This document shows, in pieces, positions 44,301 to 51,587 of a DNA stretch of 64,000 bases. The translations under genes and the position numbers were made by a program. Numbering within the stretch: the first letter of the stretch is position 1; every line of letters starts with the position of its first letter. The stretch covers positions 1 to 64,000 of the forward strand of contig NZ_JACJTV010000008.1 in assembly GCF_014698845.1 (NCBI RefSeq), in the 5' to 3' direction. The notes below the pieces were generated by a model. That model did no database searches. It saw only the letters and a list, made by a program, of their open reading frames with translations, and was not told where the DNA came from. This DNA comes from Coleofasciculus sp. FACHB-1120 (lineage in GTDB: Bacteria > Cyanobacteriota > Cyanobacteriia > Cyanobacteriales > FACHB-T130).

Positions 44301-45378
44301 ATTCGTAATCAGAAGCTTGGCTATTTCTTACATAAGCTTGAAGGGTTGCGATCGCGCGATCGCGGTCATCGGGATGCAGGCGTTTTTCCCACTCTTCTAT
44401 CTGATTGGGCAACTCATGCTCTTCATAACCCAGCATCTTCTTCCAACGAGGCGACAAATAGGTCTCGTTGGTTACTAAATCCCAATCCCACAATCCATCT
44501 TTAGAACCTTGAACTGCTAAATCAAACCGTTCTCGGCTCTTCCGCAACGCTTCTTCAGCAGTTTTGCGTTCGGTAATATCTTCAAAGGTGCCAAGGATGC
44601 CTACCACGTTTTCTTCACCATCATGGAGTGGAACTTTATTACTGTCTATCCAAGACGGTTTACCATCCGCCTTAAGAGCCGATTCAATGCTGTGATATTC
44701 TGGCGTATTTGTTTCCATAATTCGCCGTTCGCCATCCCGAAAGAAGTCCGCCTTTTCTTGTCTGCACGGCAAATCGTCGTCGGTTTTCCCCACAATATTT
44801 TCTGGCTTGCCAATCCCGACTAATTGGGCAAAATTCTGATTGCACCCTAAATAAACTAAATTTTTATCTTTCCAAAAGATAAATTGGGGGATGTTATCCA
44901 TCACCAATTGCAGCATTTGTTGCGACTTTTGCAGTTGTTCTTCAATGCACCAGCGCTCAATGATTTCGCGTTCTAGGTTGCGGTTTGCTGTCTCCAATTG
45001 AGCTGGGCTAGGCAACGCCAAGGCTTTGGGAATTAGTGGTACTAAGCTGGCTGCTGTATAGACTGATATTCCAGCCGTTAGCGCTTTCATAAAACCGGCT
45101 ATCCAATAAATCGGATACCAAAGCGTCCACACTTCTATTAGATGAGTGGTACCACAAGAAATAATAAAGGTTCCAAATAATAGAAATATCCTTGCATAGG
45201 GTAAATCTTTTCGCTTGTGAACGAAGTAAAAGAGCGTGATAGGAATAGAGTAATAGGCAAGAGCAATTAGCACATCTGATGTGATGTGCAGCCCTACCAA
45301 CTCTGGCTTCCACAAGTAACAATGTCCGTGTGGAATAAAAGAGTTTGAACCCAAAAAAATCTGCAAAAATTGCAGCAT
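41395..45378 (-). CDS. ethylene-receptor-type multi-PAS histidine kinase
   Basis: This is a membrane sensor kinase of 1327 residues. Residues ~25-125 form three membrane helices of the ETR1 ethylene-binding domain. D35, Y42, P46, I72, C75 and H79 align at constant offset with ETR1 D25, Y32, P36, I62, C65 and H69, where C65 and H69 hold copper. Five PAS domains with PAC tails follow (~150-275, 285-405, 415-535, 575-700, 705-825), then GAF (~850-1010), HisKA ('GVAHEINNPVNF', ~1085) and HATPase ('DNGSGMTEEV', 'GSGTGLGM'). No receiver domain is attached. Transcribed ahead of the cyanobacteriochrome gene. Synechocystis SynEtr1/UirS combines the same sensor types in one protein. Confidence 0.93.
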   Translation of the reverse strand: MLQFLQIFLGSNSFIPHGHCYLWKPELVGLHITSDVLIALAYYSIPITLFYFVHKRKDLPYARIFLLFGTFIISCGTTHLIEVWTLWYPIYWIAGFMKALTAGISVYTAASLVPLIPKALALPSPAQLETANRNLEREIIERWCIEEQLQKSQQMLQLVMDNIPQFIFWKDKNLVYLGCNQNFAQLVGIGKPENIVGKTDDDLPCRQEKADFFRDGERRIMETNTPEYHSIESALKADGKPSWIDSNKVPLHDGEENVVGILGTFEDITERKTAEEALRKSRERFDLAVQGSKDGLWDWDLVTNETYLSPRWKKMLGYEEHELPNQIEEWEKRLHPDDRDRAIATLQAYVRNSQASDYELEHRLQHKDGSYRWILARGAALRDANGKAIRMAGSHTDITQRRRAEETAKKAKEELEFSYSLVCAVIEGTPDAIYVKDLQGRYLMINSAGATVLGKPEGKIIGKDDTEFLPPELAHPVIETDRQIMTTGVTQIVEETILTRGITRTVLSTKSVYRDPKGNVIGLIGVAREITKRKQAEEALKKAKEDLEIRVEERTRELRDAIGQLQSEIAYREEAEAALKASEKRYRHLVETSQDLIWSVDREGRFTFVNSAVKEMHGYDPKEMIGRLFSDFQPPEQLEKNLQVHQRLLEGEPYVQYETVHLRKDGTPIQISFNAIASKDDAGNILGTTGTARNITSAKQAEAALRESEQRLQSILAYSPAAIYVKDIQGRNMLMNRKCANLLNVDAEAIKGKTEFEYLPYEVAEALQANDQKVLAAGIALESEEVIPQDDGLHTYISMKFPLYDDNGMPYAVCGISTDITERKQAEVALQQSETRFRQLAQQEELLNRLANQIRNTLDLDTILETAVGAIQSRMGIELCTFAWYRHTPSSPGWEIVKEARTSTEASWLGFYPAGFFPKFEEKMLNLEMFRMDEVQSTNDSAIPQTLLVAGTQSALALPIQTPSGELGALACHRRNQVQPWTDSEVELLSAVVNQLAIAINQAELYNQQLDAANTAQTKAAQLEHALRELKQTQAQLIHSEKMSSLGQLVAGVAHEINNPVNFIYGNLSYANAYALDLLRLLQLYQEHYPQPPAAIQAQAEEIDLVFLLEDLPKILSSMKVGADRIREIVLSLRNFSRLDEAEMKTVDIHEGIDSTLLILQNRLKAKPDRSGIQLIKEYGNLPKVECYAGQINQVFMNILTNAIDALEAVPYLRFAVHGNKPSTMNPKEVPTIWIRTSMVQPNQVRIQIVDNGSGMTEEVSSRLFDPFFTTKPVGSGTGLGMSISYQIVDKHNGQLKCISAPGQGTEFLIEIPIQQQKSQFLVNQKV

Positions 45379-46065
45379 AACGCTCCTACTACGTGTTCCT
45401 ACTTTTTACTAAAAGTTGTAAATTGATAAAGTATAAAAACATACGGTTAAGCTTTACAGTTCTTTTCTCCAAGGAGAAATCCGAGAAACCTAAATTTTAG
45501 AAAATTATGTTTAGTAATTAAAATTTTTAATCCCAGTCGAGAGCCAAGACAACTGTAATTCTTCTAGAAAACATACTCGATTCGCATAGAGATTACCGTA
45601 ATATTACTTATGTCAACTGGAAAAGAATATCCATGTTTAACTATTGATAGGTTTTTCTACGCAATTGTTGTGTTAAAAAAGGTCTTTGGTGTCAATCTAG
45701 AAAATCAATAAATTAAACGAAAGTTCATTTGTCAAGAGAGCGATCGCTGAAAATTAGCCGAAAAATCAACTACAAAATGCTCAATCGGAGCTGCTGCGGC
45801 GCTAACACACTCAAAGCTGAGCTTTCTTGCTATAAAAAAAGGAATCACCTTCCGATAATCATTCTTAAGATGCTGCTGGGAAGGATAATGATTTTTAATT
45901 CGAGAGCGATCGCGATGGCTGGGATGCAGTCAATAGCGACCGTTTGGCACCCTGGGGTGGATTGTAAAGCTATATTGCAACTCTTGTAAAAAGATTGAGA
46001 AATCTGCCAAGCCCGTGTCAGAACCTTAACCTAGAACTTTAAAGGAATGTTGCAAGGGAAACGTC
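45379..46065. other. 687-bp intergenic region
   Basis: AT-rich spacer between divergent genes, so it should contain both promoters. A plus-strand frame at 45729-45989 has atypical composition and no ribosome site, and I do not accept it as a gene. Two HIP1 sites are present. I found no tRNA or clear small RNA. Confidence 0.45.
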
Positions 46066-46377
46066 ATGAATAAAATGCAAAAGTATCGCTTCGTCTGTAC
46101 TCTCTCCTTTGGCGATATCTATGGGCAAATCATCGTTTGGCTGATTGTCATCTTTATTAGTCTGGCCTCTGCACTAGCGCTGTGGAGTACCACTCGTCAA
46201 ATTTACGCCCTAATGACTGTTGGACTCATCCTAGTGCTGTCTCTGCCCTTCTTGCTCTTTGCCTTCGTGACCACGTTGTTTAACCACATTGAGGTTTCTG
46301 CAATGGATATCGGGGACACCACTGAGACAGTCGGTGGCAGTTTACCCAACCAAAAACCTGTCGAAGTCACCAGTTGA
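46066..46377 (+). CDS. small two-helix membrane protein conserved in cyanobacteria
   Basis: This is a 103-residue protein with two membrane segments ('IIVWLIVIFISLASALALW' and 'LMTVGLILVLSLPFLLFAFV') separated by a short loop and followed by a polar tail. An AAAGGAATG-like ribosome site lies upstream of the ATG. No known function. A strong terminator follows about 110 bases downstream, so it is probably transcribed alone. Confidence 0.65.
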   Translation: MNKMQKYRFVCTLSFGDIYGQIIVWLIVIFISLASALALWSTTRQIYALMTVGLILVLSLPFLLFAFVTTLFNHIEVSAMDIGDTTETVGGSLPNQKPVEVTS

Positions 46378-46489
46378 AGAGTCATGAGTCCTTGGTCAAC
46401 ACGAATAACTGAGAACTGAGGGCTGAAGACTGAGGACTGAGACGCCAGGAACGTGAACTGGTATAAGAACTAAAAAGAAATTTATGAAG

Positions 46490-46522
46490 AACTTCCCCGC
46501 TTTGTGGTGGGGAAGTTTTTAT
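46490..46522 (+). terminator. rho-independent terminator
   Basis: AACTTCCCC pairs with GGGGAAGTT across a 10-base loop and is followed by TTTTATTT. It closes the small membrane protein transcript just before sdhA. Its proximity to the sdhA start (about 45 bases) also suggests possible attenuation of read-through into sdhA. Confidence 0.85.
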
Positions 46523-46568
46523 TTGCGTCAGCATGGATGTAAGAATTCCAAAGAGCGGATCTTATAAG

Positions 46569-48296
46569 ATGCTTGAACACGATGTCGTGATTGTGGGAGG
46601 TGGATTAGCGGGGTGTCGCGCCGCCTTAGAAATTGCCCGCACCGAACCCAGCTTGGATGTGGCACTGATTGCCAAAACTCACCCGATTCGTTCCCATTCG
46701 GTCGCCGCGCAGGGGGGTATGGCGGCAACGCTGAAGAATGTAGATGCCGAAGATACTTGGAAAGCCCACGCTTTTGACACTGTCAAGGGATCTGACTACC
46801 TGGCGGATCAGGATGCGGTGGAAATCCTCACCCGCGAGGCTCCAGACACGATCATCGACCTAGAACACATGGGAGTATTGTTTTCCCGATTGTCAGATGG
46901 TCGGATTGCCCAGCGGGCTTTTGGGGGACATTCTCACCGGCGCACTTGCTATGCAGCGGATAAGACGGGTCACGCTATTCTGCACGAACTGGTGAATAAT
47001 CTCAGGCGTCACGGCGTCCGCATCTACGATGAATGGTACGTGATGCAGCTGATTCTGGAAGACGCCCAGGCGAAAGGCGTGGTGATGTACCAGATTCTGG
47101 ATGGGCGAATTGAGGTTGTACGGGCGAAGGCGGTGATGTTCGCCACGGGCGGCTATGGCAGAGTATTCAATACCACCTCGAATGACTACGCCTCAACAGG
47201 GGATGGGTTGGCGATGTCTGCCCTCGCCGGGGTGCCGTTGGAAGATATGGAGTTCGTGCAGTTTCACCCGACGGGGTTGTACCCGGTGGGGGTGCTGATT
47301 TCGGAAGCTGTGCGGGGTGAAGGCGCGTATTTGATTAACGCTGAGGGCGATCGCTTTATGGCGACTTATGCCCCCAGTCGCATGGAACTCGCTCCTCGCG
47401 ATATTACTTCACGATCGATCGCGCGAGAAATTCGCGCGGGAAGGGGCGTTCATCCCGATGGCAGCGCCGGTGGACCCTTTGTCTATCTCGACTTGCGCCA
47501 CATGGGGCGAGAAAAAATTATGAGTCGGGTTCCCTTTGCTTGGGAAGAAGCTCACCGATTACTTAGCATCGACGCGGTAGATCAACCGATGCCCGTGCGC
47601 CCTACGGCTCACTATTCAATGGGCGGTATCCCCGTCAATACAAGCGGTCAGGTGAAAAGTGGCCCAGATGGTTTAATTGACGCTTTCTTTGCCGCTGGAG
47701 AAGCTGCTTGTGTCTCAGTTCACGGGGCAAATCGCCTGGGCAGTAATTCCCTGTTGGAGTGTGTGGTTTATGGCAGAAGAACTGGGGCTGCGATCGCTCA
47801 ATTTGTCCAAAACCGCAAACTGCCAGAACTGGATGAGCAACCCTATTTGCTAGAAGCTCACTGCAAAATCCAAGCGCAACTAGAGCAATCGGGACAGTAC
47901 CGGATTAACCAAGTACGTCAAGCTTTCCAAGACTGCATGACTGAGTATTGCGGTGTCTTCCGCAGCGAGGAATTGATGCGCGAAGGTTTGAATAAGCTGC
48001 AACAGATTCAGCAGCAATCCCAGAATATCTACCTGGATGACAAAGGTAAACTTTGGAACACTGAAGTCATCGAGGCGCTGGAACTCCGCAGTTTAATTAT
48101 TGTCGGACAAATGATTCTGACATCAGCGCTCAACCGTCAAGAAAGTCGAGGCGCTCATTACCGCGAAGATTATCCTGAGCGTGACGATGAGAATTTCCTC
48201 AAGCACACGATGGCTTTCTATTCTCCAGCCGGGATCGATTTGCGCGATCGCCCGGTGAACATTAATATGTTTGAGCCAAAGGAACGGAAGTATTAA
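46569..48296 (+). CDS. sdhA: succinate dehydrogenase/fumarate reductase flavoprotein subunit
   Basis: SdhA oxidises succinate to fumarate and feeds electrons to the plastoquinone pool in thylakoids. The FAD site 'VVIVGGGLAG' starts at residue 5 if translation begins at 'MLEHDV'; an upstream ATG adds 12 unlikely residues. 'SHSVAAQGGMAA' includes the histidine that holds FAD covalently, and 'QRAFGGHSHRRTCY', 'FHPTGLYP' and 'RPTAHYSMGGI' are active-site blocks. 'GANRLGSNSL' precedes the C-terminal helical domain. 575 residues, complete. The B subunit is not adjacent, as usual in cyanobacteria. Confidence 0.93.
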   Translation: MLEHDVVIVGGGLAGCRAALEIARTEPSLDVALIAKTHPIRSHSVAAQGGMAATLKNVDAEDTWKAHAFDTVKGSDYLADQDAVEILTREAPDTIIDLEHMGVLFSRLSDGRIAQRAFGGHSHRRTCYAADKTGHAILHELVNNLRRHGVRIYDEWYVMQLILEDAQAKGVVMYQILDGRIEVVRAKAVMFATGGYGRVFNTTSNDYASTGDGLAMSALAGVPLEDMEFVQFHPTGLYPVGVLISEAVRGEGAYLINAEGDRFMATYAPSRMELAPRDITSRSIAREIRAGRGVHPDGSAGGPFVYLDLRHMGREKIMSRVPFAWEEAHRLLSIDAVDQPMPVRPTAHYSMGGIPVNTSGQVKSGPDGLIDAFFAAGEAACVSVHGANRLGSNSLLECVVYGRRTGAAIAQFVQNRKLPELDEQPYLLEAHCKIQAQLEQSGQYRINQVRQAFQDCMTEYCGVFRSEELMREGLNKLQQIQQQSQNIYLDDKGKLWNTEVIEALELRSLIIVGQMILTSALNRQESRGAHYREDYPERDDENFLKHTMAFYSPAGIDLRDRPVNINMFEPKERKY

Positions 48297-48477
48297 GCGA
48301 TCGGGTGGAAAGTTGGTAAGTTAACAATGTAAACCTGCCAACTTTTCTCTTACCCGCTTGGGACTGTTTGCAAATGGGGGATATATTGCGATCGCCTACC
48401 ATGACACTCCCCAAACAAATTTATGTAGATTTATTAATTTCTTCTACCCACAGTTAGATGTATAATTACCTAACAAT

Positions 48478-48670
48478 GAAGGGGAGTAGCTGCTAGCGAA
48501 GAATGATGCTAGCCCATCTGAATCAACATACTGGCGATGAGCCTGGTTCAGGTGACAAGCGAAAGAAACTAGAAACAAGCGCCTAGTCGCTGAACTAATA
48601 GTTTCAAACCTTGGGAGCGAGACCTTCACCGAGTTCACATCAGATGTGAGCTGCTGGTGAAGTCCCCGTG
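48478..48670 (+). ncRNA. yybP-ykoY manganese riboswitch
   Basis: The 5' box AAGGGGAGTAGC, a CAACATACTGGCG segment and the second box GCGAGACCTTCACC are the conserved parts of this class. GGGGA at 48481-48485 can pair with TCCCC at 48663-48667 to close P1, and CTTCACC pairs with GGTGAAG to form the distal stem. The intervening stem is longer than in E. coli mntP. Manganese binding is expected to raise expression of the downstream exporter gene. Confidence 0.85.
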
Positions 48671-48681
48671 TACCCTCCAGA

Positions 48682-48724
48682 AAGCTCACTCAGATGCGAT
48701 AGGTAGAACTATTCTGAGGAGCTT
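48682..48724 (+). promoter_or_regulatory. ribosome-site-sequestering hairpin (riboswitch expression platform)
   Basis: AAGCTC-A-CTCAGA pairs with TCTGAG-GAGCTT, leaving one bulged base. The downstream arm contains the GAGGAG Shine-Dalgarno sequence nine bases before the exporter ATG. Folding of this hairpin would block translation, so the riboswitch most likely acts at translation. There is no T-tract, so it is not a terminator. Confidence 0.7.
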
Positions 48725-48730
48725 GAGAGG

Positions 48731-49348
48731 ATGCTGACAGCTTTTACTGCCGGTTTATTATTCATCACTTTTTCCGAATTAGGCGATAAAACCTTTTTCA
48801 TTGCGGTGATTCTGGCAATGCGCCACTCTCGACGACTGGTATTTGCAGGAGTCGTGGCGGCATTAGCAGCAATGACGGTTCTATCGGTTCTCATGGGACA
48901 AGTGGCTTCTCTACTCCCCAAGGATTTTCTTCATGTTGCGGAGATTATCTTCTTTGTTGGCTTTGGGGTGAAGTTATTGTACCAGGCAAGTCAGATGCCA
49001 GGGGGAGCGGAGTGTGAAGAAGCCGAAGAAGCGATCGCCACGGTTAAAGAAGCTGAGTCAAAAATGCCCAAAAAGAAAACACCTTGGGCGATTGTACTTG
49101 AAGCCTTTATGTTGACATTTGTAGCAGAGTGGGGCGATCGCACTCAGATTGCCACAATTGCCCTAGCCGCGGCTCATCCTGCGGTGGGGGTCACGGCTGG
49201 CGCAATTGCGGGGCATAGTATCTGTGCAGCGATCGCTGTTCTGGGGGGTCGGATGATTGCTGGACGAATCTCTGAGCGATTAATTACAGCAATGGGGGGC
49301 GGCTTGTTTCTGCTATTTGGAGCGATCGCCTTATTGGAAGGGAAATAA
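48731..49348 (+). CDS. TMEM165/GDT1-family manganese/calcium exporter
   Basis: This is a 205-residue integral membrane protein with six helices in two repeats. Each repeat has the family motif: 'FSELGDKTFF' near residue 15 and 'AEWGDRTQIAT' near residue 138, the E-x-G-D acids that bind cation. A charged loop (~93-115) separates the halves. Synechocystis Mnx (a two-repeat relative) moves manganese into the thylakoid lumen. The manganese riboswitch upstream supports that substrate. Confidence 0.93.
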   Translation: MLTAFTAGLLFITFSELGDKTFFIAVILAMRHSRRLVFAGVVAALAAMTVLSVLMGQVASLLPKDFLHVAEIIFFVGFGVKLLYQASQMPGGAECEEAEEAIATVKEAESKMPKKKTPWAIVLEAFMLTFVAEWGDRTQIATIALAAAHPAVGVTAGAIAGHSICAAIAVLGGRMIAGRISERLITAMGGGLFLLFGAIALLEGK

Positions 49349-49390
49349 AAATGCAAAATTAAAAAACAGAATCTTTAATTTTGCATTTTT
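49347..49390. terminator. bidirectional terminator
   Basis: A perfect 17-base inverted repeat (AAAAATGCAAAATTAAA and its complement, 10-base loop) begins at the stop codon of the exporter gene and lies between it and the convergent TPR gene. A-tracts and T-tracts flank both sides, so it can end transcription in both directions. Confidence 0.85.
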
Positions 49391-49407
49391 ATTTCTTAAG
49401 ACCCAGG

Positions 49408-50340
49408 TTAAGGCGCAGGACTGGGAGAGACAGAAGGTGATGTCGTGGGTGATGTCGTGGGCGAAGTCGTGGGTGCGGGTACAGGTGCGAGTGTAGGTGT
49501 GGGTGCGTCAGCCGCCAGTTGTTTAATTTGGTCTTTGACTCTAGCTGGAGCTAGAGCGATCGCCGTATTGAATAGCGGTTTAGCTTCGGCGATTTTCCCT
49601 TGTTCTCGCAACACCAGCGCCTTTGCTAGCACTGGACGAAAATCCTCTCGATTGCCTTTGATCGCGTCATCGTAGATAGCGATCGCTTCCGGATAGCGCT
49701 TTAACTCAACATAAACTTTGCCCAGTTCTAACTGCACCGAAGTGACATCAACGCTACCCGGTTGAACTTGATTCACTTGTGGAGCAGTTTTCAACGTATC
49801 TTGCAGCAATCCAATCGCCGCCTCCGGACGGTTTTGTTGTACCAAAAGACTAACAAGACCTTGCAGGGCGTTCATATCTCCCGGTTTTGAAGTCAAAATC
49901 GAGCGATAAGTTTGGGCAGCCCCTTCTCGATCTCCTGTTTGCTGTTTAGCCTGCGCGAGTAAAACTGCGTACTCGCTTTGGTCGGGATTCAGCTTCGCCA
50001 GTTTTTCCAAAGGTGCGATCGCGCCTTTGATATCGCGCAGTTTTAGCCGCGCTTCCAACAGCCCCCGCAGCGCCGTTTGATTCTCTGGTTCTCGCTGCAA
50101 AACCAGTTCGTAACCTTTTGCCTGCGCTTCCAGTTCTGCTTGATTGGCTACCGCTGCTGTCTGAGTAGGTGAGGGAGTTGCTGTTGCCCCAGTAGTAGGC
50201 TCTTGGCCGTCAAAAACAATACCCACCAACGGAATGATGGATAATCCGACAAAGATTAACACACCCAGCCCTAGAACTAGATTAATAAACCAGCGATTGC
50301 GCTTTTGGGACACACGACTGCTCTGAACTCTATTTGTCAT
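49408..50340 (-). CDS. membrane-anchored TPR-repeat protein
   Basis: The start is the ATG of 'MTNRVQSS'. A basic N-terminus precedes one membrane helix ('FINLVLGLGVLIFVGLSIIPLVGI'). A linker rich in T and P follows, then about five TPR units (~75-270; for example 'YELVLQREPENQTALRGLLEARL' in pieces and 'IAIYDDAIKGNREDFRP'). The C-terminal ~30 residues are a repeated TSPTTSP tract. TPR proteins of this type scaffold complexes at membranes; no partner is evident. Confidence 0.87.
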   Translation of the reverse strand: MTNRVQSSRVSQKRNRWFINLVLGLGVLIFVGLSIIPLVGIVFDGQEPTTGATATPSPTQTAAVANQAELEAQAKGYELVLQREPENQTALRGLLEARLKLRDIKGAIAPLEKLAKLNPDQSEYAVLLAQAKQQTGDREGAAQTYRSILTSKPGDMNALQGLVSLLVQQNRPEAAIGLLQDTLKTAPQVNQVQPGSVDVTSVQLELGKVYVELKRYPEAIAIYDDAIKGNREDFRPVLAKALVLREQGKIAEAKPLFNTAIALAPARVKDQIKQLAADAPTPTLAPVPAPTTSPTTSPTTSPSVSPSPAP

Positions 50341-50557
50341 TATCAAACACAATCTTATTTTCCACTGTCACACTTGGCAAACAGCATCATCGTCTCCACG
50401 TTTTAAAATAGTGACAGCATCGAACCGAACTTGATAAGGTGTAAGTGTTTTTGCTGAGTGCAAAAACATTGCGGATCTACCAGTCGTATCACCGCATTCA
50501 GTACAATGAGCTGACTGACTCCCCCCAAGGGGATGTGTCTCCGCCGCGAGGAGTATT

Positions 50558-51520
50558 ATGAGTCCTTCTGTGAATCGGTTCTCCGAATTACCTCAGTCTT
50601 CTGGCGATCCTAAGCCAGAACCACCACCCCTATCCAGTCCGCCAACGCCAGCGGATACAGCGTCAAACAGCAATTTGGAACAAACAACTGAAGAGAATCC
50701 TGCTGTCACACGACAGCAACCCATTCCTCCGCCTAGCGAACCCATGCAATACCGGGCCATTGGTCTAGTAAAGGGTAAGTACACGTCCTCCGACGAGCAA
50801 TTTACGCGAGGAATGCTGCTGGCAAGCGATGGAACAGACATCGATGCCGTGCTATTAGGTCGGGTGATGAGTTTAGTCAAAAATCACCTGAACTTAGAGC
50901 AGGAACATTTATGGGTTGTCTACCCCCGGATGCGACAAGAAGACGGCAACTTGCACGTCCAGATTGTGGGCGTTTGGGAGCCAGAAAGGCTGAACCAGCC
51001 GTCGTCTGACCCAGAAGCGGAAACAGCAAAATCATCAAAATCATCCGAACCAACGGATATTCAAAGTGAAGAGTCGGCGGCGAACGATGGCTATTTTTCG
51101 ATTCGCGGAGAAGTAATTTTTCAGTCGCGGGAAGAAGAAGAAGGCATCATTGTCAAGATCAAGCAGTCTCCCCGTAAACAAGAAGACACACCCAAGTTTT
51201 TCAAGTTGAAACTTAATGGTGTGGTTCAAGAAAAAGCAGTCGGTCATTTCATGGATTTGCAGGTGCAGCGACAGGGAAATTCCCTGGTAATTCAGGAGAG
51301 CCAGGATATTGGTCGCCTGCCTCCTAGAAAGATTCCGGGCAAGAAGCCATTCCGAGGAGGTGGAGGGGGGCGTCCTCCCAGCAGAAAGCCAGGAGGAGGA
51401 AGCCGAGAGCGTCCCGTGCGTCCAGGCTCAGAAAGACCCGCAGCGATCGCGCCCCCGTCCCCCAAACGCAAGGACCCCTTGCCAAAGCCAGTTAAGCGCT
51501 CTTCCCCACCGCCAGAATAA
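50558..51520 (+). CDS. hypothetical protein with proline-rich ends, conserved in cyanobacteria
   Basis: This is a 320-residue soluble protein. Residues 1-65 are disordered and rich in P, S, E and Q. A folded core (~66-150) contains 'RAIGLVKGKY', 'EQFTRGMLLASDGT' and 'EHLWVVYPRM'. A second strand-rich part (~180-255) has 'YFSIRGEVIFQSREEEEGIIV' in segments. The last 65 residues are G-, R- and P-rich ('GGGGGRPPSRKPGGGSR'), a likely RNA-binding tail. The AAGGGGA and GGAGT words upstream serve as ribosome site. Function unknown. Confidence 0.75.
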   Translation: MSPSVNRFSELPQSSGDPKPEPPPLSSPPTPADTASNSNLEQTTEENPAVTRQQPIPPPSEPMQYRAIGLVKGKYTSSDEQFTRGMLLASDGTDIDAVLLGRVMSLVKNHLNLEQEHLWVVYPRMRQEDGNLHVQIVGVWEPERLNQPSSDPEAETAKSSKSSEPTDIQSEESAANDGYFSIRGEVIFQSREEEEGIIVKIKQSPRKQEDTPKFFKLKLNGVVQEKAVGHFMDLQVQRQGNSLVIQESQDIGRLPPRKIPGKKPFRGGGGGRPPSRKPGGGSRERPVRPGSERPAAIAPPSPKRKDPLPKPVKRSSPPPE

Positions 51521-51529
51521 ACTGGCGGT
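51508..51529 (+). terminator. hairpin spanning the stop codon
   Basis: ACCGCCAG and CTGGCGGT form a perfect 8-base stem with a 6-base loop that includes the stop codon TAA of the preceding gene. It lacks a long T-tract, so termination strength is uncertain. Confidence 0.5.
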
Positions 51530-51587
51530 TAGTCATGAGTCACTGTGATGAGTTACAGCCAAATAACGAGTAAAGAATGACGAATGA

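Noticed and set aside
45729-45989. 86-residue plus-strand frame in the spacer before the small membrane protein
   Set aside because: No ribosome site, unusual composition, and it contains two HIP1-like repeats; treated as chance.
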